Shown in pieces: positions 1 to 8,427 of a stretch of 64,000 nucleotides of DNA. A model generated the notes under the pieces. It saw nothing but the letters and a program-made list of their open reading frames with translations. It ran no database searches and was not told where the DNA came from. Source of the stretch: CALVGQ01 sp964369385 (GTDB taxonomy: Bacteria > Bacillota_I > Bacilli_A > Erysipelotrichales > Erysipelotrichaceae); contig CAYJEY010000003.1 in assembly GCA_964369385.1 (NCBI GenBank), forward strand, positions 1-64,000. Reading direction: 5' to 3'. A program made the position numbers and the translations under genes. Position 1 is the first letter of the stretch, and each line of letters begins with the position of its first letter.

Positions 1-29
1 AAAGAAGCCAATGCTTCTTTTCTTTTTTT
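1..29 (+). terminator. Rho-independent terminator of a gene upstream of the window
   Basis: An 8-bp perfect stem (AAAGAAGC at 1-8 with GCTTCTTT at 13-20, loop CAAT) is followed by a T-rich tract. It probably ends a plus-strand gene lying left of the window. A TATAAT at 61-66 is a plausible -10 for the next gene, but no good -35 is visible. Confidence 0.75.
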
Positions 30-90
30 GAAAATAGTAAGTTTTTATTTGTTTTTCTAGTATAATAAGACAAATAGAGGAGGATATATT

Positions 91-1233
91 ATGATTTGTA
101 TAAAAAATGGTTTAGTTTTTGATGCGGTAAATGAAATGCCACGTGTTTGTGACATCTTGATTGAAAATGGAAAAATTATAAAGGTGGATCAAAATATTGT
201 GTGTCCTGAAGCAGAAATTATTGATGCAACAGGAAAAAATGTTTATCCTGGATTTGTAGATGCGCATAGTCATTTGGGCTGTTTTGGTAGTGCTATTGGT
301 TTTGAAGGTAGTGACGGTAATGAGCCAACGGATATTTTAACACCCCAATTACACATTATCGATGCAATTAATCCGCAAGACATCACATTTAAAAATGCAT
401 ATGAAGCAGGGATTACATCTGTTGCGACGGGACCTGGAAGTGCAAATGTAGTTGGTGGTCAATATATGGCAATCAAAACTGTAGGTCACCGTATTGATGA
501 TATGATTCTTAGAAAAACAATCGCAATGAAATGTGCATTTGGGGAGAATCCAAAACGTTGCTACAAAGATAAAAATAATTATTCTCGTATGGCAACCGCA
601 TCAAAGCTTAGAGAGTTACTTGCAAAGACAAAAGAGTATCTTGCAAAAAAAGAATTTGCTGCTGGGGATGCATCAAAAATGCCACCTTTGGATATGAAGT
701 TAGAGGCAATGATTCAAGTTGTAAAGAAAGAAATTCCACTTAAAGCTCATGCACATCAAGCGGATGATATTTTTACGGCAATTCGTATCGCTAAAGAATT
801 TGATGTAAAATTGACACTAGAGCATGTAACAGATGGTAGTTTAATCTGCGAAGATCTTGCGAAAGAAGATATTATGTTAGCGGTAGGACCTTCGCTTACG
901 CATGCCACAAAATTTGAATTAAAAAATAAATCATTCAATACACCAGGTGATTTAGCAAATGCAGGATGTCATGTAAGTATAGTGACAGATGCACCAGTTA
1001 TTCCACAGGAGTATTTACCACTTTGCGCGGGATTAGCAATTAAGTCTGGAATGAAAGAATTTGACGCATTTAAGGCTATTACAATTAACCCTGCAAGACA
1101 CATGGGGGTTGAGGATCGTATTGGCTCAATTGAAGTTGGGAAGGATGCAGATATTGTAATTATGGATGGAAGTTGCTTTGAAGTAGCTACAAATGTAGTA
1201 GCCGTTTTAGTGGACGGAATTCAAGTAAAATAA
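91..1233 (+). CDS. Amidohydrolase family protein (metal-dependent hydrolase)
   Basis: This 380-residue protein has the architecture of the amidohydrolase superfamily. A small N-terminal beta segment is followed by a TIM-barrel start with the metal-binding HxH in DAHSHLG (residues about 57-63). Further metal or catalytic motifs are HAHQADD, TLEHVTDG and the late aspartate in VTDAPV, with the usual C-terminal VGKDADIVIMDG composite-domain strand. The closest remembered relatives are uncharacterised imidazolonepropionase-like or dipeptidase-like amidohydrolases of Firmicutes. NagA is less likely because its motifs are not obvious. AGAGGAGG ends about 8 nt before the ATG and fixes the start. It appears monocistronic, with terminators on both sides. 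The substrate cannot be told from sequence. Confidence 0.88.
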   Translation: MICIKNGLVFDAVNEMPRVCDILIENGKIIKVDQNIVCPEAEIIDATGKNVYPGFVDAHSHLGCFGSAIGFEGSDGNEPTDILTPQLHIIDAINPQDITFKNAYEAGITSVATGPGSANVVGGQYMAIKTVGHRIDDMILRKTIAMKCAFGENPKRCYKDKNNYSRMATASKLRELLAKTKEYLAKKEFAAGDASKMPPLDMKLEAMIQVVKKEIPLKAHAHQADDIFTAIRIAKEFDVKLTLEHVTDGSLICEDLAKEDIMLAVGPSLTHATKFELKNKSFNTPGDLANAGCHVSIVTDAPVIPQEYLPLCAGLAIKSGMKEFDAFKAITINPARHMGVEDRIGSIEVGKDADIVIMDGSCFEVATNVVAVLVDGIQVK

Positions 1234-1248
1234 GAGAAAAATAAAACG

Positions 1249-1288
1249 AGTGAATATGCAATCTTTCGATTGATTTCACTTTTTTTTA
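1249..1288 (+). terminator. Rho-independent terminator after the amidohydrolase
   Basis: GTGAA (1250-1254) pairs with TTCAC (1275-1279), and an inner CAATC pairs with GATTG. A run of eight Ts follows. Confidence 0.7.
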
Positions 1289-1318
1289 TGTTATGATGTG
1301 CACTAGAGGTAAAGTAGT

Positions 1319-2317
1319 ATGAAAATTAGTTTTATAGTAATGATGATGTTGTGCTTGAGTGCATGTAGCGCACAGCAAGAGACACAATTAGAAACGGTAG
1401 GGGCACAGATTTCCTATAGTGAACTTCAAGTTACGACATCGACTTCAGTTCAAGAGGTAAATATACTTACTGAACAAACAATGCAGGCAACACAACCAAC
1501 ACAAGCAAGTCAAATCATATCAAGTGAATTAGGGTATGAGATTGAAGGTAATGAATTTCGATATTTAGGGAATGTATATCAAATTATTGAAGTTGATGGA
1601 GGTGAGCGAAGCGGAACTCGTGAAGCGAAAGTTGCGGTTGATATTGGATTTGGAGAAAGAGAATATTGGGCACTTACGAATGAGCATGGACAGTTGGTTT
1701 ATGTATTAGCTCAAGAGATTAAAATTCAAGATGATTCAAGTGAAGTAGTTAACCAAGATGGTAGATATTATGACGATGAAGCTAATGTCCCAGGTACTGA
1801 AGCAGCTGAACTAGACCAAGGACATGTTATTGCTGACTCGCTTGGTGGTGTGGCTAATGCATACAACATCACTCCGCAAGACTCAGTATTAAATCGTCAT
1901 GGGCAACAAGCCTACATGGAAAAAGTGATTCGTGATGCACAAGGATGTACTGATTTTGTAGCGACTATCACTTACTCTAATGAAGAAACTCAAACGCCTT
2001 ACAATTATAGATTTGAATATATATTAGCGGGAAGTCCAGTTGTTGATGAATTTTTAAATATAAATCCAGATTCATTGAATACGACGGAAGCATTAGTAAC
2101 AACTCAAACAACAACTATACAAGAAACTACAAGCCAAGTGGCAGTGACAACGGTGCCTGTGTTTGTTGAAGATATATCTTTGATTGATACAAATGGAAAT
2201 GGGAAAGTGACGATTGCTGAAGCGAAAGCAGCTGGTTATAGTATGCCAGTCTATGATGACCATTGGTTGTATAAATACATGGATGATCGAGATCATGATG
2301 GCATGGTAGGAGAATAG
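1319..2317 (+). CDS. Secreted lipoprotein with DNA/RNA non-specific endonuclease domain and C-terminal calcium-binding motifs
   Basis: The 332-residue product starts with a short hydrophobic signal peptide and a lipobox LSAC (Cys16), so it is predicted to be lipidated on the outer face of the membrane. A Thr/Gln-rich linker (about 25-70) leads to a domain with DQGH (Asp166-His169), then IADSLGG, NITPQD and an Asn in LNRHG. This order matches the His-Me finger non-specific nucleases (NUC1/EndA type, usual motif DRGH), with His169 as general base and the later Asn as metal ligand. Another Thr-rich linker precedes two Asp-rich motifs, DTNGNGKVT (EF-hand/dockerin-like) and DRDHDGMVGE, which resembles an Excalibur motif lacking its Cys. 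It could degrade extracellular DNA for nutrients or uptake. DQGH in place of DRGH is unusual. Confidence 0.75.
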   Translation: MKISFIVMMMLCLSACSAQQETQLETVGAQISYSELQVTTSTSVQEVNILTEQTMQATQPTQASQIISSELGYEIEGNEFRYLGNVYQIIEVDGGERSGTREAKVAVDIGFGEREYWALTNEHGQLVYVLAQEIKIQDDSSEVVNQDGRYYDDEANVPGTEAAELDQGHVIADSLGGVANAYNITPQDSVLNRHGQQAYMEKVIRDAQGCTDFVATITYSNEETQTPYNYRFEYILAGSPVVDEFLNINPDSLNTTEALVTTQTTTIQETTSQVAVTTVPVFVEDISLIDTNGNGKVTIAEAKAAGYSMPVYDDHWLYKYMDDRDHDGMVGE

Positions 2318-2319
2318 AA

Positions 2320-2356
2320 AAAATACACAAGATGTGAGAGCATCTTGTGTATTTTA
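2320..2356 (+). terminator. Rho-independent terminator after the nuclease gene
   Basis: AAATACACAAGATG (2321-2334) pairs perfectly with CATCTTGTGTATTT (2341-2354) around the loop TGAGAG. T-rich sequence follows. Confidence 0.85.
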
Positions 2357-2454
2357 ATAATAACTAGCTTGTAGTTGTCAGTCGTTACGTTTGAATACTG
2401 TATAAGATAATTATGAAGTTAATTCTCATACAATCAAAGTGTTTTGTCTTGATA

Positions 2455-2480
2455 TAAAAAAACGTACATTTTTGTACGTC
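2455..2480 (-). terminator. Terminator of the tRNA operon
   Basis: Read on the minus strand, ACGTACA and TGTACGT form a stem (2462-2468 with 2473-2479) followed by a run of seven Ts. It lies 13 nt downstream of the tRNA-Gly 3' end. Confidence 0.8.
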
Positions 2481-2492
2481 TTCGTTTATTCA

Positions 2493-2566
2493 TGGAGCGG
2501 GTGATGAGAATCGAACTCACGTAGTTAGCTTGGAAGGCTAAAGTTCTACCATTGAACTACACCCGC
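2493..2566 (-). tRNA. tRNA-Gly (anticodon TCC)
   Basis: This 74-nt gene includes an encoded CCA. The acceptor stem is GCGGGTG/CACCCGC, the T-arm contains GTTCGATTC, and the anticodon loop CTTCCAA gives anticodon TCC. It is the last of four tRNAs in a minus-strand operon. Confidence 0.95.
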
Positions 2567-2571
2567 ATGAA

Positions 2572-2647
2572 TGGTGTCCCGGAGAGGAATCGAACCTCCG
2601 ACCCACTGATTAAAAGTCAGTTGCTCTACCGCCTGAGCTACCGGGAC
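2572..2647 (-). tRNA. tRNA-Lys (anticodon TTT)
   Basis: This 76-nt gene includes CCA. The acceptor stem GTCCCGG pairs with CCGGGAC, and the anticodon loop CTTTTAA gives TTT. It is third in the Val-Thr-Lys-Gly operon. Confidence 0.96.
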
Positions 2648-2663
2648 ATGTTTATAATTGAAA

Positions 2664-2739
2664 TGGTGCCGACTACAGGACTTGAACCCACAACCTACTG
2701 ATTACAAATCAGTTGCTCTACCAATTGAGCTAAGTCGGC
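2664..2739 (-). tRNA. tRNA-Thr (anticodon TGT)
   Basis: This 76-nt gene includes CCA. The acceptor stem is GCCGACT/AGTCGGC, and the anticodon loop TTTGTAA gives TGT. It is second in the operon. Confidence 0.96.
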
Positions 2740-2745
2740 ATAAAA

Positions 2746-2821
2746 TGGTGGGGGTTAACGGGCTCGAACCGCTGACCCTTTGCTTGTAAGGCAAATGCTC
2801 TCCCAACTGAGCTAAACCCCC
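2746..2821 (-). tRNA. tRNA-Val (anticodon TAC)
   Basis: This 76-nt gene includes CCA. The acceptor stem GGGGGTT pairs with AACCCCC, and the anticodon loop CTTACAA gives TAC. It is the first gene of the operon, immediately after a consensus promoter. The Val-Thr-Lys order is common in Firmicutes tRNA arrays. Confidence 0.96.
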
Positions 2822-2853
2822 GTGTTTACACAAATAAATTTGAGTGCTAAAAA

Positions 2854-2882
2854 ATAATATCAAATTGCAGGTATATTGTCAA
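2854..2882 (-). promoter_or_regulatory. Sigma-A promoter of the tRNA operon
   Basis: On the minus strand a perfect TTGACA (2882-2877) is separated by 17 nt from TATTAT (2859-2854), about 32 nt upstream of tRNA-Val. This is one of the closest matches to the vegetative consensus in the window, as expected for stable RNA. The remaining plus-strand interval 2883-3207 is very AT-rich and shows no further gene or clear structure. Confidence 0.85.
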
Positions 2883-3207
2883 TTGAATTTAGAAAAAAAG
2901 TGAAAAATATTTCGTGAAGAATATCTCGGAAAGTGATAATACTAGAAAAGGCTAATGATCTATGTTTATAAGGGTTATGTAAAAGAAGTGACCTTATTTC
3001 TTTATATAAAGTAGCGATATTTAAATTTTTCTATGTGAAAAGTACTATTGTATAAGACTTTTAAATTTGAATTGTTTGTCAAAAACAATAAATAAATAAG
3101 AAATAATATAGAAATTTTTAGTATATATGGTACTATACTGTTGTAATTGTAATTATTTAGCGAATATAATGTTGTGCTACAACGGCGTTACTACGAGAGG
3201 TGAAATT

Positions 3208-4464
3208 ATGGTTGAAAATATAGACGTTTATGACGCTTATCATGACACTGACTTAGGTGTTGCGAATTCGAGGAAGCTTCGACAAGATATGGAAGAGTTA
3301 GGATTTAATAAGTTATGTATGACAGAAGTATTAAATGCTGATTTATCTATTGCTGCATATGGTGAAGATACTTATTTTTTAGGGTGTAAAGATGTACTTC
3401 AAAAAGTTCAAGGTGCACTAAGTCAACTTGGATTAGAAAGTGTAGTTTATCTTTATGCATTCAACTATAAAAATTTTGTGCTAGCAGCAGGAAGTAATAT
3501 TCGTAAAGAAGATTTCTTAGAGTTAATGAAGCAATTTTATGCCCAGTTTGAATCGTCTGCATCCAATGCAGTTGATGTAAGCGGAGTTTCACGCTTTGTA
3601 GTTGTGTTACAAGAAGATAGATTAATTGAGAGAGCACTCCATTCAATGTTGATAGCTAAAGATAAGCAAGAGAATTTTCTTGTTTCTCCAGATAAAATGG
3701 AAATAGCAGAAATGATCGGTAAAGATGCAGAAGTGTTAGATTTAATAAATTTTGCATTAGAGCACAAACGTATTGTCCCTTATTATCAAGGAATAAGAAA
3801 TAATGATACTGGATTTATTGATAAGTATGAAGCACTCATGAGGCTAATAGACCAACATGGTGTAGTACATAAACCTTCAGATTTTCTTGAGGTTGCAAAG
3901 AAATATCAAATTTACGGAAGACTTAGTCAAGTGATGATTGCGCAAGTGCTAGAACAATTTGAACTTGCGGATGTTCAACTTTCTATTAATATATCTGCCT
4001 ATGATATTGCGAATGAACGTTTTCGTCATTGGTTTTTAAATAAGATGCAAAACTATAAAAATGCGGATCGTATTGTTATTGAATTTGTAGAAACTGAAAA
4101 TTATCAAGAGGGAATGTTGTTTGAATTTATAAAAGAGATTAGAAAGTGCGGTTGTCGAATATCAGCAGATGACTTTGGCTCAGGGTATGCAACATACAGT
4201 GCGATTATTGCGCTTTCCCCAGATTACATAAAAATAGATGGTAGCATTATTAAGGAACTTGCTTCAAGTGAAGATAGTGTCATCATCTTACGTTCAATAT
4301 GTTTTATGGCTGACCTTGTAGGTGCGAATACAGTGGCTGAGTTTGTGGAAAGTGAAGATATACAAAAAGTATTGAATTATTATCATGTTAACTACTCACA
4401 AGGTTTCTTATTTAGTAAGCCAAAACCTTATGATCAACTAGAATTAAATAAGAAATCAGATTAA
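3208..4464 (+). CDS. EAL-domain cyclic di-GMP phosphodiesterase
   Basis: This 418-residue protein has a C-terminal EAL domain (about 180-408) that would hydrolyse c-di-GMP to pGpG. Key residues are present: E208 in KYEALMR, N261 in SINIS, E292 in EFVETE, D321-D322 in DDFGSG, K342 in YIKIDG, E378 in AEFVES and the QG pair at 398-399. It is therefore probably catalytically active. The N-terminal 175 residues have no GGDEF signature; they could be a degenerate GGDEF-like or sensory domain. No transmembrane segment is evident, so it is likely cytosolic. The start at 3208 is chosen because GAGAGGTGAAATT precedes that ATG. An in-frame upstream ATG at 3127 would add 27 Cys-rich residues and has no ribosome binding site. 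No diguanylate cyclase is seen in the window. Confidence 0.9.
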   Translation: MVENIDVYDAYHDTDLGVANSRKLRQDMEELGFNKLCMTEVLNADLSIAAYGEDTYFLGCKDVLQKVQGALSQLGLESVVYLYAFNYKNFVLAAGSNIRKEDFLELMKQFYAQFESSASNAVDVSGVSRFVVVLQEDRLIERALHSMLIAKDKQENFLVSPDKMEIAEMIGKDAEVLDLINFALEHKRIVPYYQGIRNNDTGFIDKYEALMRLIDQHGVVHKPSDFLEVAKKYQIYGRLSQVMIAQVLEQFELADVQLSINISAYDIANERFRHWFLNKMQNYKNADRIVIEFVETENYQEGMLFEFIKEIRKCGCRISADDFGSGYATYSAIIALSPDYIKIDGSIIKELASSEDSVIILRSICFMADLVGANTVAEFVESEDIQKVLNYYHVNYSQGFLFSKPKPYDQLELNKKSD

Positions 4465-4489
4465 GAGTCCACGATTGGATTCTTTTTTT
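4463..4489 (+). terminator. Terminator after the EAL gene
   Basis: AGAGTCC (4465-4471 region) pairs, with a G-T wobble, with GGATTCT. A run of seven Ts follows. Confidence 0.7.
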
Positions 4490-4630
4490 GTTAGTAAGTT
4501 TTAATCACGAAAACTTTAAATATAAAGGTATATAAGTTATAATAATATTAATTAATTGAAGTCTCATTAAGTTTTAACTCTAGTAGTTTTGTATATGATT
4601 AAAAATAAGATACTTATCTAGGAGGAAATT

Positions 4631-5371
4631 ATGATGAAGAGAATATTTTTAGTACTATTGAGTTTGGTTGTATTATCATCAACTAGTTTTACTGCATATG
4701 CAGATGTAATTTGGGTTCCAGAAGGGGATAGTTTTTTTGAAGAACACGAAGATGAGTGTGAATATGAAGAAGGGACTTATAGTGCGGCCGGAGTAGATGA
4801 CTCGATCAATGTCTATGTTTCTCCTGAAGATACTAGTATAGTAGAAACAATTAATAATGAAACATTACTTTATCCATCATGGAGATGGAATGACTGGTTT
4901 TTGATTGATAATGGTTGGATACATAGTGATGATGTTGCTGTAGTATATGATGGCCTTGCTTTTATGCGAGAGCACGAAGTTGAGGCTGTAGAGCGAATCC
5001 CTGGCGATTTCAAGGAAGTGCAATTTTATACATATCCGCATAGTGGAGAAAGTACAAAGGTAATAGAGGATCCACAATATATGCTTATCAGTAGCTCGTT
5101 TTCAGCGAAATATGTCGATGATGCCGGGCTTACGTGGGGGTATATCAATTACTATATGGGGCAATCAGGATGGGTATGTACTGATGATCCAACAAATGAA
5201 AATTTTTCTAACAATCCACCAATGATATCACAAAGTGTATCTCAATTGCGTGGCAGTGATAAAGAAGTAGAGGAGACAACATCTCCACTGCTTGTCGCAA
5301 CAGGTTTAGTCATTGGAGTTTGTGTAATCACATTTTTATTACTCATTAAAAAGAAAAAGGGTACCGCATGA
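4631..5371 (+). CDS. Secreted, C-terminally membrane-anchored protein, SH3-like (unknown function)
   Basis: The 246-residue product has a signal peptide (about 1-24, ending AYA before D), an acidic stretch rich in Glu/Asp, and an extracytoplasmic region of about 170 residues. Near the C-terminus there is one hydrophobic helix (about 217-239) followed by KKKKG, a stop-transfer signal. Two segments (about 58-95 and 120-182) contain short beta-like patterns such as NVYVSPED, NGWIHSDD and SGWVCTDD, which recall paired bacterial SH3 domains. AGGAGG lies about 5 nt before the ATG. It overlaps the next gene by 4 nt (ATGA) and so heads a three-gene membrane module. Its function is unknown; a cell-wall-binding or sensing role is inference. 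Confidence 0.7.
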   Translation: MMKRIFLVLLSLVVLSSTSFTAYADVIWVPEGDSFFEEHEDECEYEEGTYSAAGVDDSINVYVSPEDTSIVETINNETLLYPSWRWNDWFLIDNGWIHSDDVAVVYDGLAFMREHEVEAVERIPGDFKEVQFYTYPHSGESTKVIEDPQYMLISSSFSAKYVDDAGLTWGYINYYMGQSGWVCTDDPTNENFSNNPPMISQSVSQLRGSDKEVEETTSPLLVATGLVIGVCVITFLLLIKKKKGTA

Positions 5372-6312
5372 AACTTTTAAGTTTTGCCCATTTTCTAGTT
5401 GACTTAACTTGTGCATTTCTAGTTGCACATAGCACGGATACAAACTTGGTAATTGCGCTTATTGTTTATAATTTTTGTGCATTTGCACTACAAATGCCTT
5501 TAGGAATCATTGTTGAGTCTTCTTTTAACTACAAATATACAGCAGCATGTGGATTAATTCTCATTGTATTAAGCTGGTTGTTTCGTGAGAATCTAGTGTT
5601 GTGTTTAAGTATAGCGGGGATAGGGAATGCTTTATTTCACATAGGTGGTGGAATACATGTAATGAGTGAGACAAAAAAGATGACACCTCTTGGAATCTTT
5701 ATTGCCCCTGGTGCGCTTGGTATTTTTGTAGGGGCATTACTACCAATTGAATGGGCTAATTTACTCATTTCTTTGTTGATACTTGTCGCCTTTGCACTAG
5801 TTAAAAGTGCAAAGGGAAAAGAATATAAAAGGCAAGATGTGCGTGAACAGATAGAATTTAGTTTTCCTTTAATTTGTTTATTTCTTGTTGTCATGATACG
5901 TGGGTTTATAGGAATTATCGATGTTTTCACTTGGAAAGTAGAATATTTATTTCTGTTTGTGTTAGCTGGCGTGCTAGGTAAGATATGTGGAGGTATTCTA
6001 GCTGATATCTATGGCGGATATCGAGTATGCCTTGTGAGCCTAGTAGTGAGTTGTGTATGTTTTCTTTTGCCAGAGCAAATTGTATGTGGACTTATTGGAG
6101 TATTTTGCTTTCAGATGACAATGCCAATCACACTGCATGCCATAGGGCGTATGTGTGCAAAAGGATTTGGTTTTGGTTTATTGACGTTTGGTTTATTTTT
6201 TGGTGGGATACCCCTTTATTTGAATTGGCAAGTTAAGTTTGAGCTTCCTTTACTTGTCTTGGGTACAATTTTATTATTTGTGTATGGTGTGAAAAAGGAG
6301 AATTTGGAATGA
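5368..6312 (+). CDS. MFS-like integral membrane protein
   Basis: This 314-residue, strongly hydrophobic protein has about ten predicted membrane segments. A stretch GIGNALFHIGGG (about 82-93) is reminiscent of the fosmidomycin-resistance branch of the major facilitator superfamily. A second-half GKICGGILADIYGG resembles the MFS loop motif between helices. It is shorter than a standard 400-residue 12-helix MFS transporter, so it may be a 10-helix relative. It is translationally coupled by ATGA overlaps to the secreted protein upstream and to the small membrane protein downstream, suggesting a shared role. The substrate is not predictable. Confidence 0.7.
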   Translation: MKLLSFAHFLVDLTCAFLVAHSTDTNLVIALIVYNFCAFALQMPLGIIVESSFNYKYTAACGLILIVLSWLFRENLVLCLSIAGIGNALFHIGGGIHVMSETKKMTPLGIFIAPGALGIFVGALLPIEWANLLISLLILVAFALVKSAKGKEYKRQDVREQIEFSFPLICLFLVVMIRGFIGIIDVFTWKVEYLFLFVLAGVLGKICGGILADIYGGYRVCLVSLVVSCVCFLLPEQIVCGLIGVFCFQMTMPITLHAIGRMCAKGFGFGLLTFGLFFGGIPLYLNWQVKFELPLLVLGTILLFVYGVKKENLE

Positions 6313-6623
6313 TCTATATATCACTCATTATTTCGCTAATGATTACACTATGTATTGAAGTACCAATAGCGATGGTGTATCGTATTCCATTTCAGCGTGC
6401 CTGTTTAGTCAATTTATTTACTAATCCACTTGTTGTGATGTTAATCTTGTGGGCGACTTATCTGCAGCTAGAATTACTTCCTATCATTGTGATTTTAGAA
6501 ATACTTGTAGTGATGTGTGAAGGATATTTTTATTTTGGGTATTGCAAGCATCCTTTACTTTTTTCACTCACAGCAAATGGATGTTCCTATATCCTGGGTG
6601 TCATACTCCAACAAATAATATAA
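6309..6623 (+). CDS. Small integral membrane protein (unknown)
   Basis: This 104-residue protein consists of about three hydrophobic helices with few charged residues. Its ATG overlaps the stop of the MFS-like gene, so it is the third member of the coupled membrane module. No known family is recognised. Its size would suit an accessory subunit of the permease or of the anchored extracytoplasmic protein. Confidence 0.65.
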   Translation: MIYISLIISLMITLCIEVPIAMVYRIPFQRACLVNLFTNPLVVMLILWATYLQLELLPIIVILEILVVMCEGYFYFGYCKHPLLFSLTANGCSYILGVILQQII

Positions 6624-6687
6624 TAATATTTATATAACTCTTGATTTATCTAAATGTTAGTGGCTTTAAACAATAGAAGAGGTGACT

Positions 6688-7536
6688 ATGGAAAAATATT
6701 TTGTAAACGGAAAAGTGGACTTATCTAAAATGAAATGTTTAGAAGATGATACTCACTTAACGAAGTCGAGTGCTTATGAGGAGATTTCAAAACTACAAGA
6801 AGAAATTCAAATGCTTCAAGAACGTTTAGTAGCGCAAGCATGTGAGGGGTTAATCATTGTGTTTCAAGCAATGGACGCAGCGGGTAAAGACGGGACGATA
6901 AAGCATGTATTGACTTGTATTAATCCAAATGGAATAGAGGTACATCCATTTAAACAACCTAGCAAAGAGGAACTTGCACATGACTTTTTATGGCGTGTTT
7001 CAAAGTGTTTACCAGAAAAAGGAGGAATAGCAGTTTTTAATCGTTCTCATTATGAGGATGTAGTCATCGCAAAGGTACATCATTTGTATGAGCAACAAGC
7101 TTTTCCAGAACGTATTAATAAAGAAGAGATGATAGAACAACGATATGAAGATATTTGTCATTTTGAAAAATACTTATATCGTAACGGATTTAAAATGATT
7201 AAAATATTCTTACATGTCTCTAAGGAAGAACAAAAAACTCGTCTTCTTGATCGACTTTGCCAAGAAGATAAGCATTGGAAGTTCAGTTCTAGTGATATTA
7301 ATGAGCGTCAGTATTGGGAGAAGTATATGACTGCATATGAAACAGCATTAGAAAAAACTTCTACTAAACATGCGCCATGGTATGTGGTTCCGGCAGATAA
7401 GAAGTGGTATTCTCGATATTGTGTTGCAAAAATTGTGAGGGATACATTACTGGAGATGAATCCAAAGTATCCCGATGCTAGTGATAAGCTTGATGCTATT
7501 TTAGAGGCGAAAAAACGATTAGAAAATGAAAAATAA
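6688..7536 (+). CDS. ppk2: Polyphosphate kinase 2 family protein
   Basis: The 282-residue protein matches the PPK2 family, which transfers phosphate between inorganic polyphosphate and nucleotides. The Walker A segment is FQAMDAAGKDG (about 57-67) and the Walker B-like motif is FNRSHYEDV. Basic lid-type residues lie around KEEQKTRLLDRL, and KHWKFSSSDINER and HAPWYVVPADKKWYSR are PPK2 signatures. It is a single-domain enzyme. Whether it makes NTPs from NDP or NDP from NMP (class I, II or III) cannot be decided here. GAGGTGACT before the ATG at 6688 sets the start; a GTG 6 nt upstream overlaps the Shine-Dalgarno and is rejected. No exopolyphosphatase or PPK1 gene is nearby. Confidence 0.92.
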   Translation: MEKYFVNGKVDLSKMKCLEDDTHLTKSSAYEEISKLQEEIQMLQERLVAQACEGLIIVFQAMDAAGKDGTIKHVLTCINPNGIEVHPFKQPSKEELAHDFLWRVSKCLPEKGGIAVFNRSHYEDVVIAKVHHLYEQQAFPERINKEEMIEQRYEDICHFEKYLYRNGFKMIKIFLHVSKEEQKTRLLDRLCQEDKHWKFSSSDINERQYWEKYMTAYETALEKTSTKHAPWYVVPADKKWYSRYCVAKIVRDTLLEMNPKYPDASDKLDAILEAKKRLENEK

Positions 7537-7539
7537 GGA

Positions 7540-7570
7540 AATAAAAACGCACAGATGTGCGTTTTTATTT
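7540..7570. terminator. Bidirectional terminator between convergent genes
   Basis: AAATAAAAACGCACA and TGTGCGTTTTTATTT form a near-perfect stem with A and T tracts on both sides. It serves the PPK2 gene on plus and the anchored-protein gene on minus. Confidence 0.85.
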
Positions 7571-8341
7571 CTAGTAAGTAACTTGTAAAGAGAAGCGATT
7601 TTGCGATTCTCCAACAATGTGTCCGTTTATTAGTGTTCCTGTATCATTTGTATCAAGTGATACTCGATCGACAATTATTTCTTCGATTGTCCCCCCAGAT
7701 CTTGTTTGGTCAACTGTAATGCGGACTGTATTGTCTTGTAGATGTTGGAAATCAACCACAGTTTGCTCTTTGGATAAATCTACAATGCGAAGATATGCAG
7801 GAATTGAATTTTGATGGTTATGGTAAAAACTATTAATGTAATCAATATTATGTGTTTCATCCTCAGTTATAATGACATAGTTTGTATCGAGTAATTCTTC
7901 TACTACCAATTCTTCGTCAAGCGCGCTCAAATCACTGTAATAATATTTCACTTCATCATCTGTCGTCCACCCAAGACATGGATTTGAAGAGACATATTCA
8001 TAAGTAAGTGTATTGAGTAATTGATCAGCGTTAAGTGTTGCTTTCGTAATTGCGATATCTTCACTCTCATCATAATAATATTGAGTTGCTTGGCAGACCA
8101 CAACATCATAAGTTGCTAGTGCATTGGCTAAATCTTTTGTTAGGGCATAATTACTTCTAAAGCTAGTGAAAGTAACGCTCGACTCACTACTTTGTTCAAC
8201 CATCATAAATGAAGGGACCACAAAACGATGTCCATCATCAGTAGGATTTGTTCTATTTGTAGGTAGAGGTAGAAAATATGCTCCCACCATCAAAATGATA
8301 ATACATAATACAATTGTTATATTCTTTTTCAATTTCATCAC
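7571..8341 (-). CDS. Membrane-anchored extracytoplasmic protein of unknown function
   Basis: The 256-residue protein has one N-terminal hydrophobic helix (about 7-25, with preceding lysines) acting as an uncleaved anchor or signal. An acidic, Tyr-rich extracytoplasmic region follows. The last 70 residues (from IPAYLRIVD) have an alternating beta pattern with TVRITVDQTRSGG that weakly recalls DUF4362-type small secreted proteins; this is from memory and unverified. It is transcribed toward the PPK2 gene. Three hydrophobic residues around position 140-150 (NPCLGW) do not form a second helix. No function is proposed. Confidence 0.65.
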   Translation of the reverse strand: MMKLKKNITIVLCIIILMVGAYFLPLPTNRTNPTDDGHRFVVPSFMMVEQSSESSVTFTSFRSNYALTKDLANALATYDVVVCQATQYYYDESEDIAITKATLNADQLLNTLTYEYVSSNPCLGWTTDDEVKYYYSDLSALDEELVVEELLDTNYVIITEDETHNIDYINSFYHNHQNSIPAYLRIVDLSKEQTVVDFQHLQDNTVRITVDQTRSGGTIEEIIVDRVSLDTNDTGTLINGHIVGESQNRFSLQVTY

Positions 8342-8427
8342 CTAGTTAAGTATATCAAATTACATCTGTAATTTGAAGTGAATCCTTCATGTTTTAAATC
8401 TATAATTATGGAATGACGATGATTTAG

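Noticed and set aside
91..1233. NagA (N-acetylglucosamine-6-phosphate deacetylase)
   Set aside because: NagA-specific motifs are not evident and nagB is 28 kb away. Only the amidohydrolase superfamily is supported.
3127..3207. 27-residue N-terminal extension of the EAL protein
   Set aside because: No ribosome binding site before that ATG, and a strong one before the ATG at 3208.
2822..3207. Riboswitch for c-di-GMP upstream of the EAL gene
   Set aside because: No GEMM-like conserved sequence was found in this AT-rich interval.
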